This document shows positions 23,756-36,300 of a stretch of 64,000 nucleotides of DNA, in pieces (position 1 is the stretch's first letter; each line of letters begins with the position of its first letter). Position numbers and translations under genes: made by a program. The stretch covers positions 22,690,757-22,754,756 of the forward strand of contig OX392543.1 of the NCBI GenBank assembly GCA_947623455.1. Direction: 5' to 3'. The notes beneath the pieces were generated by a model. It was not told the DNA's origin and searched no databases. It saw only the letters and a list, made by a program, of their open reading frames with translations. The DNA is from Mimachlamys varia (Eukaryota > Mollusca > Bivalvia > Pectinida > Pectinidae).

Positions 23756-24364
23756 TGATGCTTTTTGAAGAAGAACTTCCTATTTACAAGATTGTTATTG
23801 AAAACCTGAAACGTTTCCTCAGTTCTCAACACCTTTGTATCCGTCGGAACCATTTAATGTACGTTTGTCTATCAGCTGCCGAGAACTATCAAGGACATCA
23901 TGATCTTCGGAACGAAAGCTGGAAATCTGAACCTGACGTGATATTTTAACACATCGGATTGGAGATGCATGGGTGTAACTATCACACGAGGAAAGGTTAA
24001 TTAAGTGACCAGGAATGGGAAGAAGTTTAAAGTAAATTTGTGACTGAATCACATTTGGTGTAAGTATTAAATAAAATAAATCTAACAATAGGTTAGACTA
24101 ATTTGTGCTTGCTTAACCCCTACCAGCGTAGGTACGTTCTAAAAAAACGAAAAAAAGCTTTCTTTTTTTTGCATCCTAAATCATTTAACAATTTGGTTAA
24201 GGGAAATCATTATGTGTTTATTATGTGCGTATTTGATAGATATACAAAACTGTATGTATATAACATTTAAATATGAAAAAAACAGAACATAATCTAAAAC
24301 ACAGGATATCAGAAATCATTTCTTCATACGTGTTCGTTCTATGTCCATATAATCATATCCCATA

Positions 24365-24861
24365 TACATTGAAACATCGCTTAAAGACCACCTCAGAATT
24401 AAGACCACCTCGCTATTGAGACCATTTCATTTTAGTCCCAAAAAATTATTCTTTATATCTGTGTATTGTAAGCTTCACTATTAAAACCACCTCACTATTA
24501 AGACTACCTCGCGATTAAGACCAGTTTTGAAAAGTCCCAATTACCACTTTTGCACTAAGTTTTACCTCACTACTCAGACCACCGACAAAACAAAATCACT
24601 TGTTGTGTTTCCACTGTGTACACATGTCAAGTGTCAGATCATTAAGCTGTATTTTTGTGTCAAATTAGCTAATCAGTTACAAATACTGTGTGTTTATTAT
24701 TATAAAGCTTATATATTAAATAATGGACCATGAAAACATGTGAAAAAGTGGATTTCGGAGAAATCTGTCTGCATGGTCACCGTCGGTATTAAGACCACCC
24801 CGCTATTATGACAACTTTGGTGCCGTCCCTAAGGTGGTCTTGATAGAGAGGTTTCACTGTA
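24365..24861. mobile_element. Pogo/Tigger-like MITE
   Basis: The right end reversed reads TACAGTGAAACCTCTCTATC and AAGACCACC; the left end TACATTGAAACATCGCTTAA and AGACCACC is a diverged partner. TA duplication and CAGT ends are typical of the pogo branch of Tc1/mariner. The interior repeats ATTAAGACCACCTCGC several times. No transposase remains. Confidence 0.75.
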
Positions 24862-25108
24862 TATGATATTATTATGATATTTTATCGTTACGAATGTCTG
24901 CCTCGGCTAGGTGTCATGTTAATGACTTCCTTATTACAAACAATTCACAAGGAGTTAAACAGGAAGTAATACGAGTTTTTCAACATGCTATTAATCACCT
25001 TTGTACCGCTAATCGAGAGAAAAATTGATTGTTGTCAACAATGTTTTTATTTAAACGCACTAAATAAATAACATGTGTAATGATATTTGTTATTTATGCA
25101 ACGAAAGA

Positions 25109-25345
25109 TAACGTAACACACACACATGCTGCACCTTTTAAATTCTAATAATAGATACACTATGCCGAAAAAATGAATTAAACTGCATCATACAGCTGTT
25201 TTGTCCTTCAAGGTGATGCTAGAGGCCAAAAAGTGAGATTCGAAATGTATAGATATGCAAATTAATAGATATGCAAATCCAACTTAAACTGAACCGTACA
25301 GCTGTTTCGTCCTTAAAGGACTGTCAGTGATGCAAGACAGAAGCA
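25109..25345 (-). repeat. R1 repeat copies, reversed
   Basis: ACACATGCTGCACCTTTTAA and TATGCCGAAAAAATGAATTA and CATACAGCTGTTTTGTCC define the family. A second partial copy follows at 25287-25345. Confidence 0.75.
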
Positions 25346-25789
25346 TGACATATAAAACTCATCCATAGGGAAACATCTCATCAAGACTAACATTCCAAAA
25401 TCAATGCATATCTCAACATGTGATATCTGACGACGGAGGTATGAGGTAGTCTTTATGTTGAATGTTACACTCATTTTGATTGGCTGATTCCTGCGCATCT
25501 ATTCCGACGATGACGTAGTTTGTTTTATAAAGTTAAAAAGTGTCATGTTTTGGAAATACCAAAAAACTAACTCTGTCTGCAATAAAAGTAAGTATTTAAA
25601 AGTCTTAACAAAACAATAACTATCATACCATGGAAGGTTATATAGGCTAGGCCTCTAGCCTCGGACAAGCAATATCATCGTCATATTGATGCATTTTTAC
25701 CATTTTCTCTCATATCTTGCCATGTTTGATGGAGTTATCATGTAGGACAGCTATGTAAAAAAACGTTTTCTCTCCTTTTGTGCCATGTT

Positions 25790-25842
25790 TGATTGTTTTT
25801 GTCTATGTAAGAAAAGTTTTTCTTACATAGCATATCAAGCGG
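25790..25842. repeat. Hairpin repeat
   Basis: CTATGTAAGAAAAG and the reversed CTTTTTCTTACATAG form a 12-14 bp stem with almost no loop. A related TATGTAAAAAAACGTTTTC lies at about 25753. Confidence 0.6.
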
Positions 25843-26007
25843 CATGACGTCATGATGACGTGAAGTCACGACTTTTGACACCTCTGATACCGAAAATTGA
25901 TAAGAGGACGTGATAAACTTTTCATTAAAATTTTGCCTAACACATTAGTTTTTGTTAATATAGGGTATGCTTCATCTTGCTGACTGAATCGTTTTCGCCA
26001 GCAGAAA

Positions 26008-26135
26008 AACTCAACACACACATATGCTGCACCTTTTGAATTTAGTTATAGATACAGTATGCCGAAAAATTAATTAAACTGCACCATAAAGCTGTTTCGT
26101 CCTCCAAGGACTCTTTAGTGATGCTAGTATTTTTC
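26008..26135 (-). repeat. R1 repeat copy, reversed
   Basis: ACACACATATGCTGCACCTTT, then CAGTATGCCGAAAAATTAATT and GCTGTTTCGTCCTCCAAGGA. Confidence 0.8.
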
Positions 26136-26884
26136 AAACGCATTTCCATAATTTTGAGCTTATTTCTGTAGGGCCTATAAACGAGAGAAAAATACTCTTT
26201 ATTGGTTCAGGTGTGAAATAGGGAAATTCCACCCTCACTATTTTCAGATTTGGAATGAGAAATCTTCAAGTTTTTCTCCAATTTAATAAGCTCCACAGGT
26301 GTATTCCCTATCTTATATCATGAAAGAGCTTATAATGGGCCTATAAAGCATTTTTAAATATCAAATATTGTATGTTTTATAATGTTAGCGTCATACGGTT
26401 AAGTTTGTGTAGTGTACGCAACGTGAGTTGATAGACTTCAATACACTAGTGTAGATACACCTACAGTTATACAACCTGATAAAGACGACTTACATGTAGA
26501 CTGTAATAGCCCGCACGGACGTTAACAAGTTGTGAGTTGACGGAAATTGCCCCTACAGCGTACATTATTTATATGGATTTTCCGCCTAGCTTATCATCAG
26601 TGTAGCTGTATTGAGGCCAATGTTCACACAACGACTTACAGTACGACGAACTTAAAGGAGATGTATACCAGTGTTTGCTACTATCATATCATATCAAAAT
26701 GATCACTGCCAGGTCATTAAAGTGGATATGAAGAAGGTAAGCATCATTTGATTATCTTTTAAGTATTATTTACTTATTTTTTTAATTGTTACTATAAATA
26801 GACACTAGTAAGCAAATGTAGTTTCGGTTTAAATTTTTCCTGCTGTAGATATCATAGTCACGATTAGTGAATTGTTAGCTTTAC

Positions 26885-27515
26885 GATAACTCACATATGT
26901 ACAATGATGAACTGACAGTGCTTTTTAACAAGTGTGTAAACATACAGTTACCTGTTTCGTCTAGAATGAACAAAAGCTGCAAGTTGTGTAATATGTTAAT
27001 ATTTTAAGAAAGATTACGATGTTTATTTTGCTCCAACAAAAGGTGAAGGTACACGATCTGTCCTTTAAAGGACTGTACAAAAGAGACACACGATAATAGC
27101 ACCTTGATATTTTAGAACACAGAACGAAACTTCACAGTGTTAATACACAAAAACATTAACCATAAATATAATTAAAACCAAATCAGACATTGACATATTA
27201 TATACTTCAACAAAAACATTTATTTAAGCAACAGTTGTTTTATTGCAAACAAATATTTACCAAAGACTATGGGAAGTTTTACCAACTAATCATAATTTTT
27301 TTTTTCAACTACATGAATATCAGCAACTAACTGATTTTCTAGGTGTTATTTCAAGTAGGCAATTGTAAACAAGTGTAATGTTGGTTTGCAAAAGCATTGT
27401 CAGTTCATCATTGTACATATCTGCGTTATAATACAGCTAACAAATCATTTATCATGACTATAATATGTTTACTACCTTTATGATAACGCCGATACATACA
27501 ATGATTAACTGACAA
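26885..27515. mobile_element. Inverted-repeat element, about 545 bp plus a third end copy
   Basis: ATGTACAATGATGAACTGACA at 26895 recurs reversed at about 27397 (TGTCAGTTCATCATTGTACAT) and again in direct orientation near 27497 (ACAATGATTAACTGACAATG). It looks like a foldback element with a duplicated terminus. Confidence 0.65.
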
Positions 27516-28694
27516 TGCTTTTCAACTTTTACACAATTTATAAATAGTTTAAAGCCTACACATCGTCGACACACAAGTACAGAACCTTGAATATTTTCAA
27601 TTTATTGTCTTTATGATAACAACAACATAAAAAACCTAGACATTTTCTTAATAAACATTGAAATGAAATTATGCTGTAGAACTATTAATGCAATTATGAG
27701 ATCATGAAGAACATCGCTACGGTCAAGAGTTCACGGAACAGACCGTATTTAAAAAGTAAAAGAAATTTTCAGATTAATTTATCAATGGTATTAATTCGAA
27801 ACGGAAAGTACTTGGTTTTTACATACGATCTACGTTCTATAAAGCTTTGATAGCTGTACTGATGTCATAATCTGGGTATGATAGTGCAATAATTAGACCA
27901 TGAAACACTTGAATGCAAGTGTTTTACACTTATATGCAAATATATCTGCCTGTTCAAGAAAGTACGTGATTAAGTGAGTCGGGTCGGCCGGGCATGGTGG
28001 CGAGAATAATTGAATAATAAATGACCGTTAAATAATTTATTATTTCGAAGATTCATACAACTTACAGTTCCATAAGCTTATGCTATTAATAATATTAGTA
28101 ACTTTGTATGCAAAATGAAATTAATGTCTCTACTTGCAGTCATTAAGTTGACAATGTTTATACACATTTGATTAAATCTGTGTATGAAAATACTTTTTAA
28201 AAATCGACCGCTATTTAATATTTGCTATCAGAGGTACTTTTAATCTATACATTATTTATGTAGCATAGCATTCATAATAATTAAACCTGGGATTAAAATA
28301 ACTGTTCGCTGACGTAAGTTAGGCTGATGACACCTGTTGCCTAAGTGAGTCAGCTTGGTACGATTTCTATATGTTCTACTCACAACATCTGTTTTATACT
28401 CAACCACAGGGCTTGCTTATGCAAAGCCTTGAAGCCTATCGATAATTTAGCACCCAATAATACATGTTTATAAATAAAAATGATATCAGTTTGACTATTT
28501 CCCCAGTGATACACTTGATATACCATTAAACAAACATTAGTTACCGGAGTGACTGCATCTTACAAAACTGCTTCAAAAGTAAGTATACATGACAAATCAT
28601 TATAATTATTTCAAAGGGGTTTTTATTCAATCAATTTATGATGAGTGGCAAATATCTTTTTGTAGATAAAAGTTGTTTACATACATAACATTTT

Positions 28695-28925
28695 TGTGCA
28701 TAAACCGCTCCAACAAATACCGAAGTGTCAACAAACCATCATTAAAACTCAAAATCGATTAAACCAGGGGCAAAATATGAACAAAGACAATATTTACACG
28801 GAGACCTTTGTAAAAATACAAGAATATAAAACCGGGAGAGTAAACGTCTTCTGCATCATCAGATCCAAGTAAAGGTCATGATCTCAAAGTGAGAACTAAG
28901 GCATACTTCTCAATCATAACTAGCA
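28695..28925 (-). repeat. R2 repeat copy, reversed
   Basis: CTCAAAATCGATTAAACCAG, then GGAGACCTTTGTAAAAATAC, GTCTTCTGCATCATC and ATCCAAGTAAAGGTCATGAT. Family signature order is kept. Confidence 0.75.
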
Positions 28926-29524
28926 GGCATACTAATGAGCATCTTACAAAAAATCCATCTTCATATAATACATGGATGTCTAATATGTCTCTACAGAGTA
29001 AAAAAAATTGTGTAAACTTTGTAAACTTAAAAGGCATTAATTTCATTTTGTATACAAACCTAAGAATGGTAATATAAGCTTATGCAATTGAAAGTGGTAT
29101 GAATGATATCGATTACATTTACATCAATCATCTAATGTAAACGTTTGATATGTATTCTATTGCATATTTTGAATATAATTCTACGACCACTTTTCCGAAG
29201 AATAAGCAATGATTCAAACTATATTTAAAACACAGATTTATTTTCTAATAACGTTTAATAATTTATAAGTTTCTTTAGTTTATTTGAGTAGGTGGTACGT
29301 TAAGTGTTCCCTGTTTCTATAAGTGGAGTGACAGTGTCTACAAAAAAATTAAGTTGGTCGAGAAGCTTTTCATTCCGACGATATGTTTATCAAGGTTAGT
29401 TCAGGTGATCAAATATATATCAATGTTGTCAATGAAGCTACTTCATCTTATATTCATTGTAAAGACTAGCTCACAATGATGAACGGTTACAATATGATTT
29501 TTTTTTCTTCTTTTGTCATCATTT

Positions 29525-29710
29525 AACGAAGATTATGTGACGAAGTTTTGCATGAAGGGTGTCGTCGATGAAGCAGAATACACTTACTCTTCCAGAACCC
29601 TTAGTATTATTTTCTTGTACTTTTACAAGAGTCTCCATGAAATGTTTCCATTGTTCATATTTTGTTTGTAGTTTAATCGATTGTGATTATGGTTTCGTTG
29701 ATATTCTTTG
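29525..29710 (+). repeat. R2 repeat copy
   Basis: GGTGTCGTCGATGAAGCAGA, CTTACTCTTCCAGAACCCTT and GTTTAATCGATTGTGATTAT. Confidence 0.8.
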
Positions 29711-30034
29711 ACTGTTCTCTAGTGAGTCGTGTGTACAATAATTAAAGCTAAACTGATTTCTGGCCAAACTGTGACAGTTATGATATATCCCAATGTCTAG
29801 TTTATCTTTCTCAACAACGAATGTAACATATTAAAATTGATATCAATTCCGACTTTCACTTAATAACGATTTGGTTAATTTGTTCATTTAAAACAAGGAA
29901 ATGAATATAAAATGGTAAGTGGCTGTTTCCTGCGCATGTCAATTTCCTGCTTAATGTTGTATGCTCTTCGTAGTTAAACTTCAGCTACTTACATATGCCC
30001 GCCTATTAAAATAAAAACATTGTTGTTATTTCAG

Positions 30035-30121
30035 CTGATGACTCTAACGCCATGACAGATATGATTTAAAAAGAAAATATGAAATAAAAATCTACTTTCG
30101 TGTCTAAATGATTAATGGAAC
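30035..30121 (+). promoter_or_regulatory. Likely 5' UTR exon part of Rab gene 2
   Basis: A TTGTTATTTCAG acceptor ends at 30034 and no stop-free coding frame continues through to the ATG. It contains short upstream ATGs (for example ATGACAGATATGATTTAA near 30051), which could dampen translation. The upstream leader exon is not identified. Confidence 0.4.
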
Positions 30122-30323
30122 ATGGAAAACGGGACGATTCTGAAGCGTGATATTGCCTCGGGTATCGAAAATGGGAATACAGGGTTCAAAGGTCATGACA
30201 GTTATCACGAGGTCATGAAGGTCAAGGTCGTCACTGTGGGAGACATGAGCGTTGGTAAAACGTCATTGGCTGTCAGATATGCTAAACACGAATTTATTGA
30301 GTCTTACAATGAAACTATAGGAG
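30122..30323 (+). CDS. Rab gene 2 exon 1 (P-loop)
   Basis: ATG at 30122 is the first ATG in frame with the P-loop after the acceptor. Encodes a 32-residue polar N-terminus then VKVVTVGDMSVGKTS. Donor GAG|GTAAGT, phase 1. Confidence 0.9.
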
Positions 30324-33300
30324 GTAAGTTCACGAATGTTGTTGTTCAGGGAATCGGAAAGTCCTATGTGTTATGTACTATGGTGTTACAACTTAAGCGA
30401 CATTGTGGTTATTGTCAATGTCGTAAGCGACCAAGACTCTTGATGCAATGAAATGTTTTACTTCCTGTCAGTTGTTTGTTGAGTCATTATTAATTTAACT
30501 ATATGTCATGTTCTTATAGACGAGTAATGTTTCAGGAAAGAACATCAAATATTTAAATTTTTAAAACATCTTTTGACTTTATATCAGATTTATATAACAT
30601 TACTTCTATTCTTAGAGCTTTCGGTAGCATAACATCGAATACAATGTACCTGTTTACTTGTTATAACAACGGTCGTTAAGCGTGTAAATGATGGCTTGTA
30701 AAGGCCTTTTACAGTGACAGCGATACTTTTTCAAAATTTTCTTTTTCTTTTTTCGAAGATTCGAATTTCAATACAAACAAAGGCAAGTCTGTTATGATAA
30801 ACACCCATTGGTAACTGTGTGATCGCGGTAAAGATTCAAGATATAGGGCAACCATTGCAGTCATTTTAACAATTAGTATTCGAATTCTACGAAATTTTGC
30901 GGAAAAGGTTGGTATTTGCTGGAACAATCTATGTTGGAATGTTGAGAGCCCCATTCGATACAAGCGTCACTTGAACCTCTTACAATTTGAAACAATTGTA
31001 CAGCCATTTCCTGGTCCGCGATATGGTATAAATAACCTTACGACAGAGGTAGAATGAATATTTGTTTAAAAATGATTAGGTTAAACTTTTGATTTGATAA
31101 TTTATTGTTTCCACTATTCATTTATCTATTTATTTTATGATTTTACAGCAAGTTTTTACGTGCGATCGATCGAAGTGTCTGGGAAAACCTTCCTGTTCCA
31201 GATCTGGGACACGGCCGGACAAGAGAGGTTCCGAAGTTTGGTCCCTATGTACCTTCGGGATGCCAAAATCGCAATCCTTGTTTATGACGTTACAAGTAGG
31301 GTAAGATCAAACTCGATACACCTTCGATATCCAAGTGTTACGCTTACTACAACCCTTGAAAATGTTATAGCAAAAATAAAGGCTCTATGTGGGGCATCTT
31401 GCTGATGAGTCAAGAAGTTTAGCTATATCTTTTGATGTACATTGAAAGAATCTCGCGGGAACATAACGGTAAAATGTGACAGGATTTGAAGTCGGTCGCC
31501 ACTGCTTTGTAAGCCTTTAAGGACAGGTATCAGCCTAGCGATTGGTCAGATGTTTTACCCTGGATGGTACCAACCAAAATGCTACCACCGTGCCTTCAGG
31601 TTCGCTATGACAAGGGTACAATACGTATAGATTAAGGGCACAGGGGTTAGGCTAGGCACATTTAGCGGGATATATTTGCTATTGGCTGAAAGATAAAAGT
31701 TTCACATTTAAAATGAGGCATGCATGAACTCGTAAAAAATGGACTTCATTCAGTGACGAAATCCAGCTTAGAGTGAAAATAGGTCGATTTTCTCGTTCAG
31801 GCTAGTTCTTTCCCTTGTCACAGATATATAGTAGTGGGAAGGGCTATATTCGAAAAAGATAGAAAAAAATATATCTGACAATCATTCCATAGTGACATAG
31901 GTCCGTGCCTAGCCCCTGTGGTTAAGGGGAGCGTAACACATGCATATCGAAGATACAATACATACCTCTTTTTACACAGATATCATAGTGGGCTTGTCAG
32001 ACTAACATGTCACATTTACTTTTTTGTAAGCCTTTTTCTTCTACAACAAAACAAACGGCAGGAGAACAATGGACAATACATCGTGATATTGTGATAATTT
32101 GGTAATTCTAAAACTATCTGAAGAACATGTAGTCTCTGACATTAAATATATTCATCCCTGTTAAACATCCAGATTGTAAATGATCTTTCCTGATAGAAAG
32201 ACAAATCATGAAAACATGACCTGAAATTATTTTTATTATCAAAATTTATAAATGCATATTTGATGATTGTTGTTGAAATGCGTGATATTGTTTAACATTG
32301 GACTACTGAGAAAAAATATTGTCAGTGTGATTAATGTTTATTGCATTTGGCGAAAAAGAATCTTAAACGACATTCAATTTCATATATATTGATGATATTT
32401 GTTTTTTACCTTTATCAAAAAAGTATCAATGATGTTTCAAAACAAACGTCAGAGTCGTATTTATAATAAATCATGTCTTAATCTCTTCTACATTTAAAGG
32501 GTCTTCATGTAAATCTTTCCTGTGTCCATATTATACTTTGTCCCTAGTGTAATAGATTTTAAGTATTTCGGATTACAGTTTTGTTTAAAATTTCGATTTT
32601 CTCTGATTGTTTTATTCACCTTCTTCTGTTTTATTTGTCAGTACATTGCTTTCTGATATAATACAATTTTTATTGGTTTCCTATTCTTTCAAAAATTTCA
32701 AGCTCGAGTCGATTCATTTACAAAGTGTACTCTTTCTATTTTACTATAAAACTGTTTCTGTTACTATCATTTTTTTCTGTTAATATTAAACTATTTCCTA
32801 ATCTATTTCTGTTACTACGAAACTGTTTCTGTTGCTATTCAACTATTTCTGCTTTTAATATAAAACATTTTCTGTTACTTCAAAATGCTTCTATTGCTAT
32901 AAACTGTTTTTGTTACTGTAAAACTATTTCAAGTACTGTTTCTCTTACTGTAAAACTGTTTCTAGAACTCTTTCTCGTACTATAAATCTATTCTAGAACT
33001 GTTTCTCATACTATAAAATTATTTCTAGAACTGTTTCTCGTACTATAAAACTATTTCTAGAACTGTTTCTTTTACTATTAAACTGTTGCTCTTAAATATG
33101 TCCTTTTTCCTTTATCAACAGGATTCATTTGACAGCGTTTCTACCTGGCTAAAGGACCTATTAGCCAGCAGTCCTTCGTCAGTGAAGATTGCCTTAGTTG
33201 GTAATAAGATGGACCTCTCAGAGCAGAGGGAAGTGCCCGCAGAGGTATACATGTTTATATTAAGTAGACTGCTTTTTCGTGGTTTTGGTACAATGAATAT

Positions 33301-36300
33301 GTTAATTCTATGATATCGAAAATAGTTTATTCAGTAAAAAAACAAAACAATAATTGTTTTTAAATATCGCATATAAAATTATTTAAAGGTGTATTACACA
33401 CCTGGCCCTTCTGCTTCTACAGAAGTATAGAGAATTTTGCTTCTCACTATTTGGCACCTATTGTCACTGACGAGTCCTAGAAGGACGAAAAAGCTGTATG
33501 ATACAGTGTAATCATTTTCGGCAGATGTTTGTGTTAGGTTCATCGTTGAAGTTACAATCTCATGTGCGAGCTAAAATTCATCCTTCCGCTTGAACGAAAA
33601 ACTGTACAGTGTTCAACAAAGGACTGACTGTCTTGTTCGATAATCTCTACATCTCTTCCTAATTGAACTCGACGGAAATATATTTTCCTGGTAGTTATCA
33701 TTGAAAGTGTCTATTTGAAGGGGTAATTTAAGTTAGTCTCCTGCATTGATAAATTCTTTGCTTAAATATCATAAAAGGGATATGCATTGATGTGCTAATT
33801 TGTTGTGTAATATCAAGCTATGTTTTCAAGCGATACAGAGAAAAGCATGTTCTGTATATTGTTCTCTGTAGAGCCCGAGGTATATTTCGACATCAATATC
33901 ACAACAATATCACGAACCATATCGCCGTAGCTTGGTAGCTAAAACACTGTCTAAAATAAACCCTGCAGTATGATTTGCAAGCAAATACAAAACTGAAGTT
34001 GAACTATCTAATGATACGTTTGGTATGGTTCTACTTTGAGTAGTAGCCCGGTACATAATAATTATACACATTTTCGAAGTTTTGAAAATGTACAGAACTA
34101 GTTTATTTTTTTCTTCTAAATTTACAATTAAAGAGGTTTTACGCACATGACCCTTCTACATTAGCTTAGAAATTTTGAATTCCCACCTGTTGGCCCCTCG
34201 CATCACTGAAGAGTCCTAGGAGGACAAAACAGCTGTATGATGCAGTTTTATTAATTTTTTCCGCATACTGTATCTATTAATAATTTTAAAAGGTTGCAGC
34301 ATATGTGTGTGTTATGTCATATTTGTTTAACGTCCAGTTAACATTTAGGTCATTTAAGGACTGTCTAAAGGTGTATGCAATGTGAGTGTATGTGTTGAAT
34401 GCGTTGGTATTACGGGTGCTGTGGTATGTTCGTGTAAGATTCTGTTATTATAAAGCGGGACTGATACCGACGTAAAGTGCTACCTCACTGTATGCAGCCG
34501 AAGCCGACCAGCAAAACACTCCACCCCGTCACATTATTCTTTTATAACGGTCAAACCAGTTGTTCAATCCCCAACGTGCTGAGCATTTTTGAGACAGTGG
34601 TATGCTCAAGCCAATGAGCAGAATGTAAAGCAAATTAGTGAATACCGAAGAGATAACAAAAAATCATAATTCGGACTCAAAAGCGATTTAACCAAGGGCA
34701 AAATATGAACAAAGGAAATATTTACCTTTGTAAAAGTACAAGAGAATAAGACCAGGTATTCCGGAAGAGACTCTGGTATGCCCCAGTCATTGAGCAGAAG
34801 GTAAAGCCTTTCTTATCAAGGCGAATGCTCAACAGAATGTTAAAATTAAGGAGATTTGTGTTCAGTTAAAGAGAAGACGCAACGTCCAAAATTTAGTCAC
34901 CTCTTACGATCGTGCAATAAAGGAAGCACGTACAACTCTAACACGCCCTACCTGCAGGTCAGACTGTTCAAGGAGGGACAAAAAAAAACCATAATATATA
35001 TGAAAATGAAAAAAAAGAAACCTGATTTGTCTAGCATTTGTTTATTGAATATTGTATGCAATTTATTGTTTATAGTGGGATGCATACATTACAAAATTTA
35101 CGACTGGTTCATCCGTTGTTAGTGAAGGGGGCCTTCGGCAGTTTCCTTTATTGCGGTAGCACTATAAATCCGGCATCAGTTTTACTGTAACAGCGACCTT
35201 CACGGATCGGTAAAATTTCCACTATTTAACTAGATACGCATTCTGACCATCGCACCCGCCTACTGTCCAAATAGTTAGCGGGTCAGAGATTCAGAACCCT
35301 TCGGCGACGTTGGCACGTGTATATAATATGTTGTGTATTTTGTCCATGTTTGGTTACATCTTGTCAAATAAAATGATACAAATGAAATGAGAGAAGGAAA
35401 AGTGTTTTGCTGTTGTTTGTTTTAGCCATTTCATATCTTAGGGTGCTTTCAAAGTCCGTGTCGGTGTCCGCGGTCCGTGTCAGGCAAAATGAGAGATGTC
35501 AGATACACAAGTATATAACACATACAATCCCATCGCATGCGCTGGAGGATGTCCTGAAATTACTTCAACTGTTTATAGGGCGTTAAACAAACATACAGCA
35601 TGTATAATTATATTTATATGGTCAAATGTAGATGACATGTTGATGTGGAATTCAATATATTCGATATAGTATCATCACTGTATCTATTACTAAATTTAAA
35701 AGAGGAAGCATATAGGTGTGTGTTACGTCATCTTTAAACAGTTTTTCTTCAGAATATTGTCGCCAATAACCTACCGCACAAAGTATCTGCTTTATACTAT
35801 TATGCGAAAAAATCTTATGTTTGTTTATATAGATATCTATAAATATTTCACTGTTTATATCAACTGGAGTTTCCTCCCTTTGCATATAAAAATACCATGA
35901 CACAACACTAACCTAAACGCAAGTTGATTGTAGTAGCTTACTCTTACTTGCAAAAAGCGCCATCGATAGTATTTTGTGAAAGTTTCATGACAGGTTTAAA
36001 TTACATTTGATATTATTTCTTTTCTGAGGTTCGGTTCAGTTATTTTCTATTTTTAAAAAGGAAAGTCAAGGATGAAGTATTTTTTGTAAAAAAGCTGCAC
36101 TCATTATGTCGTCTCGGTCGAGAAGGCTGCTCAGACGAATGATAATGTTCCGACTACCCTCGGAACCTCCAGGAAGTCGATGTACTGCTGTGAAGAGTAC
36201 ATTTTTCACAAACGAATCTTCCATCTTTAAAGTATCTTTTAAAAAATGGCGAACTGCCTTCTCCGTAACTCTAGGATTTTCTTTTAAATTACCCCTCACA

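Larger units (their letters stand above)
19430..30034. other. Intergenic stretch between the two Rab genes
   Basis: No protein-coding exon is recognised. It holds the 3' UTR of gene 1 (extent unknown), several MITEs, R1 and R2 repeats, a 56-bp tandem array and G-runs, listed separately. Donor-like junctions after AAGAAG (26736), TCAAAA (28579) and TATCAAG (29394) may end untranslated leader exons of gene 2. They cannot be told apart from chance. Confidence 0.5.
33245..36089 (+). other. Intron 3 of Rab gene 2, part before the LINE
   Basis: Repeat-filled: R1 (33388, 34130, partial at 35655-35745), R2 reversed (34640) and the 34355 and 35100-35340 repeats. No exon is recognised. Confidence 0.7.

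Noticed and set aside
27978..28002. Alu-like start (GGCCGGGCATGGTGGCG)
   Set aside because: About 17 bases only, with nothing Alu-like after; coincidence in an invertebrate genome.
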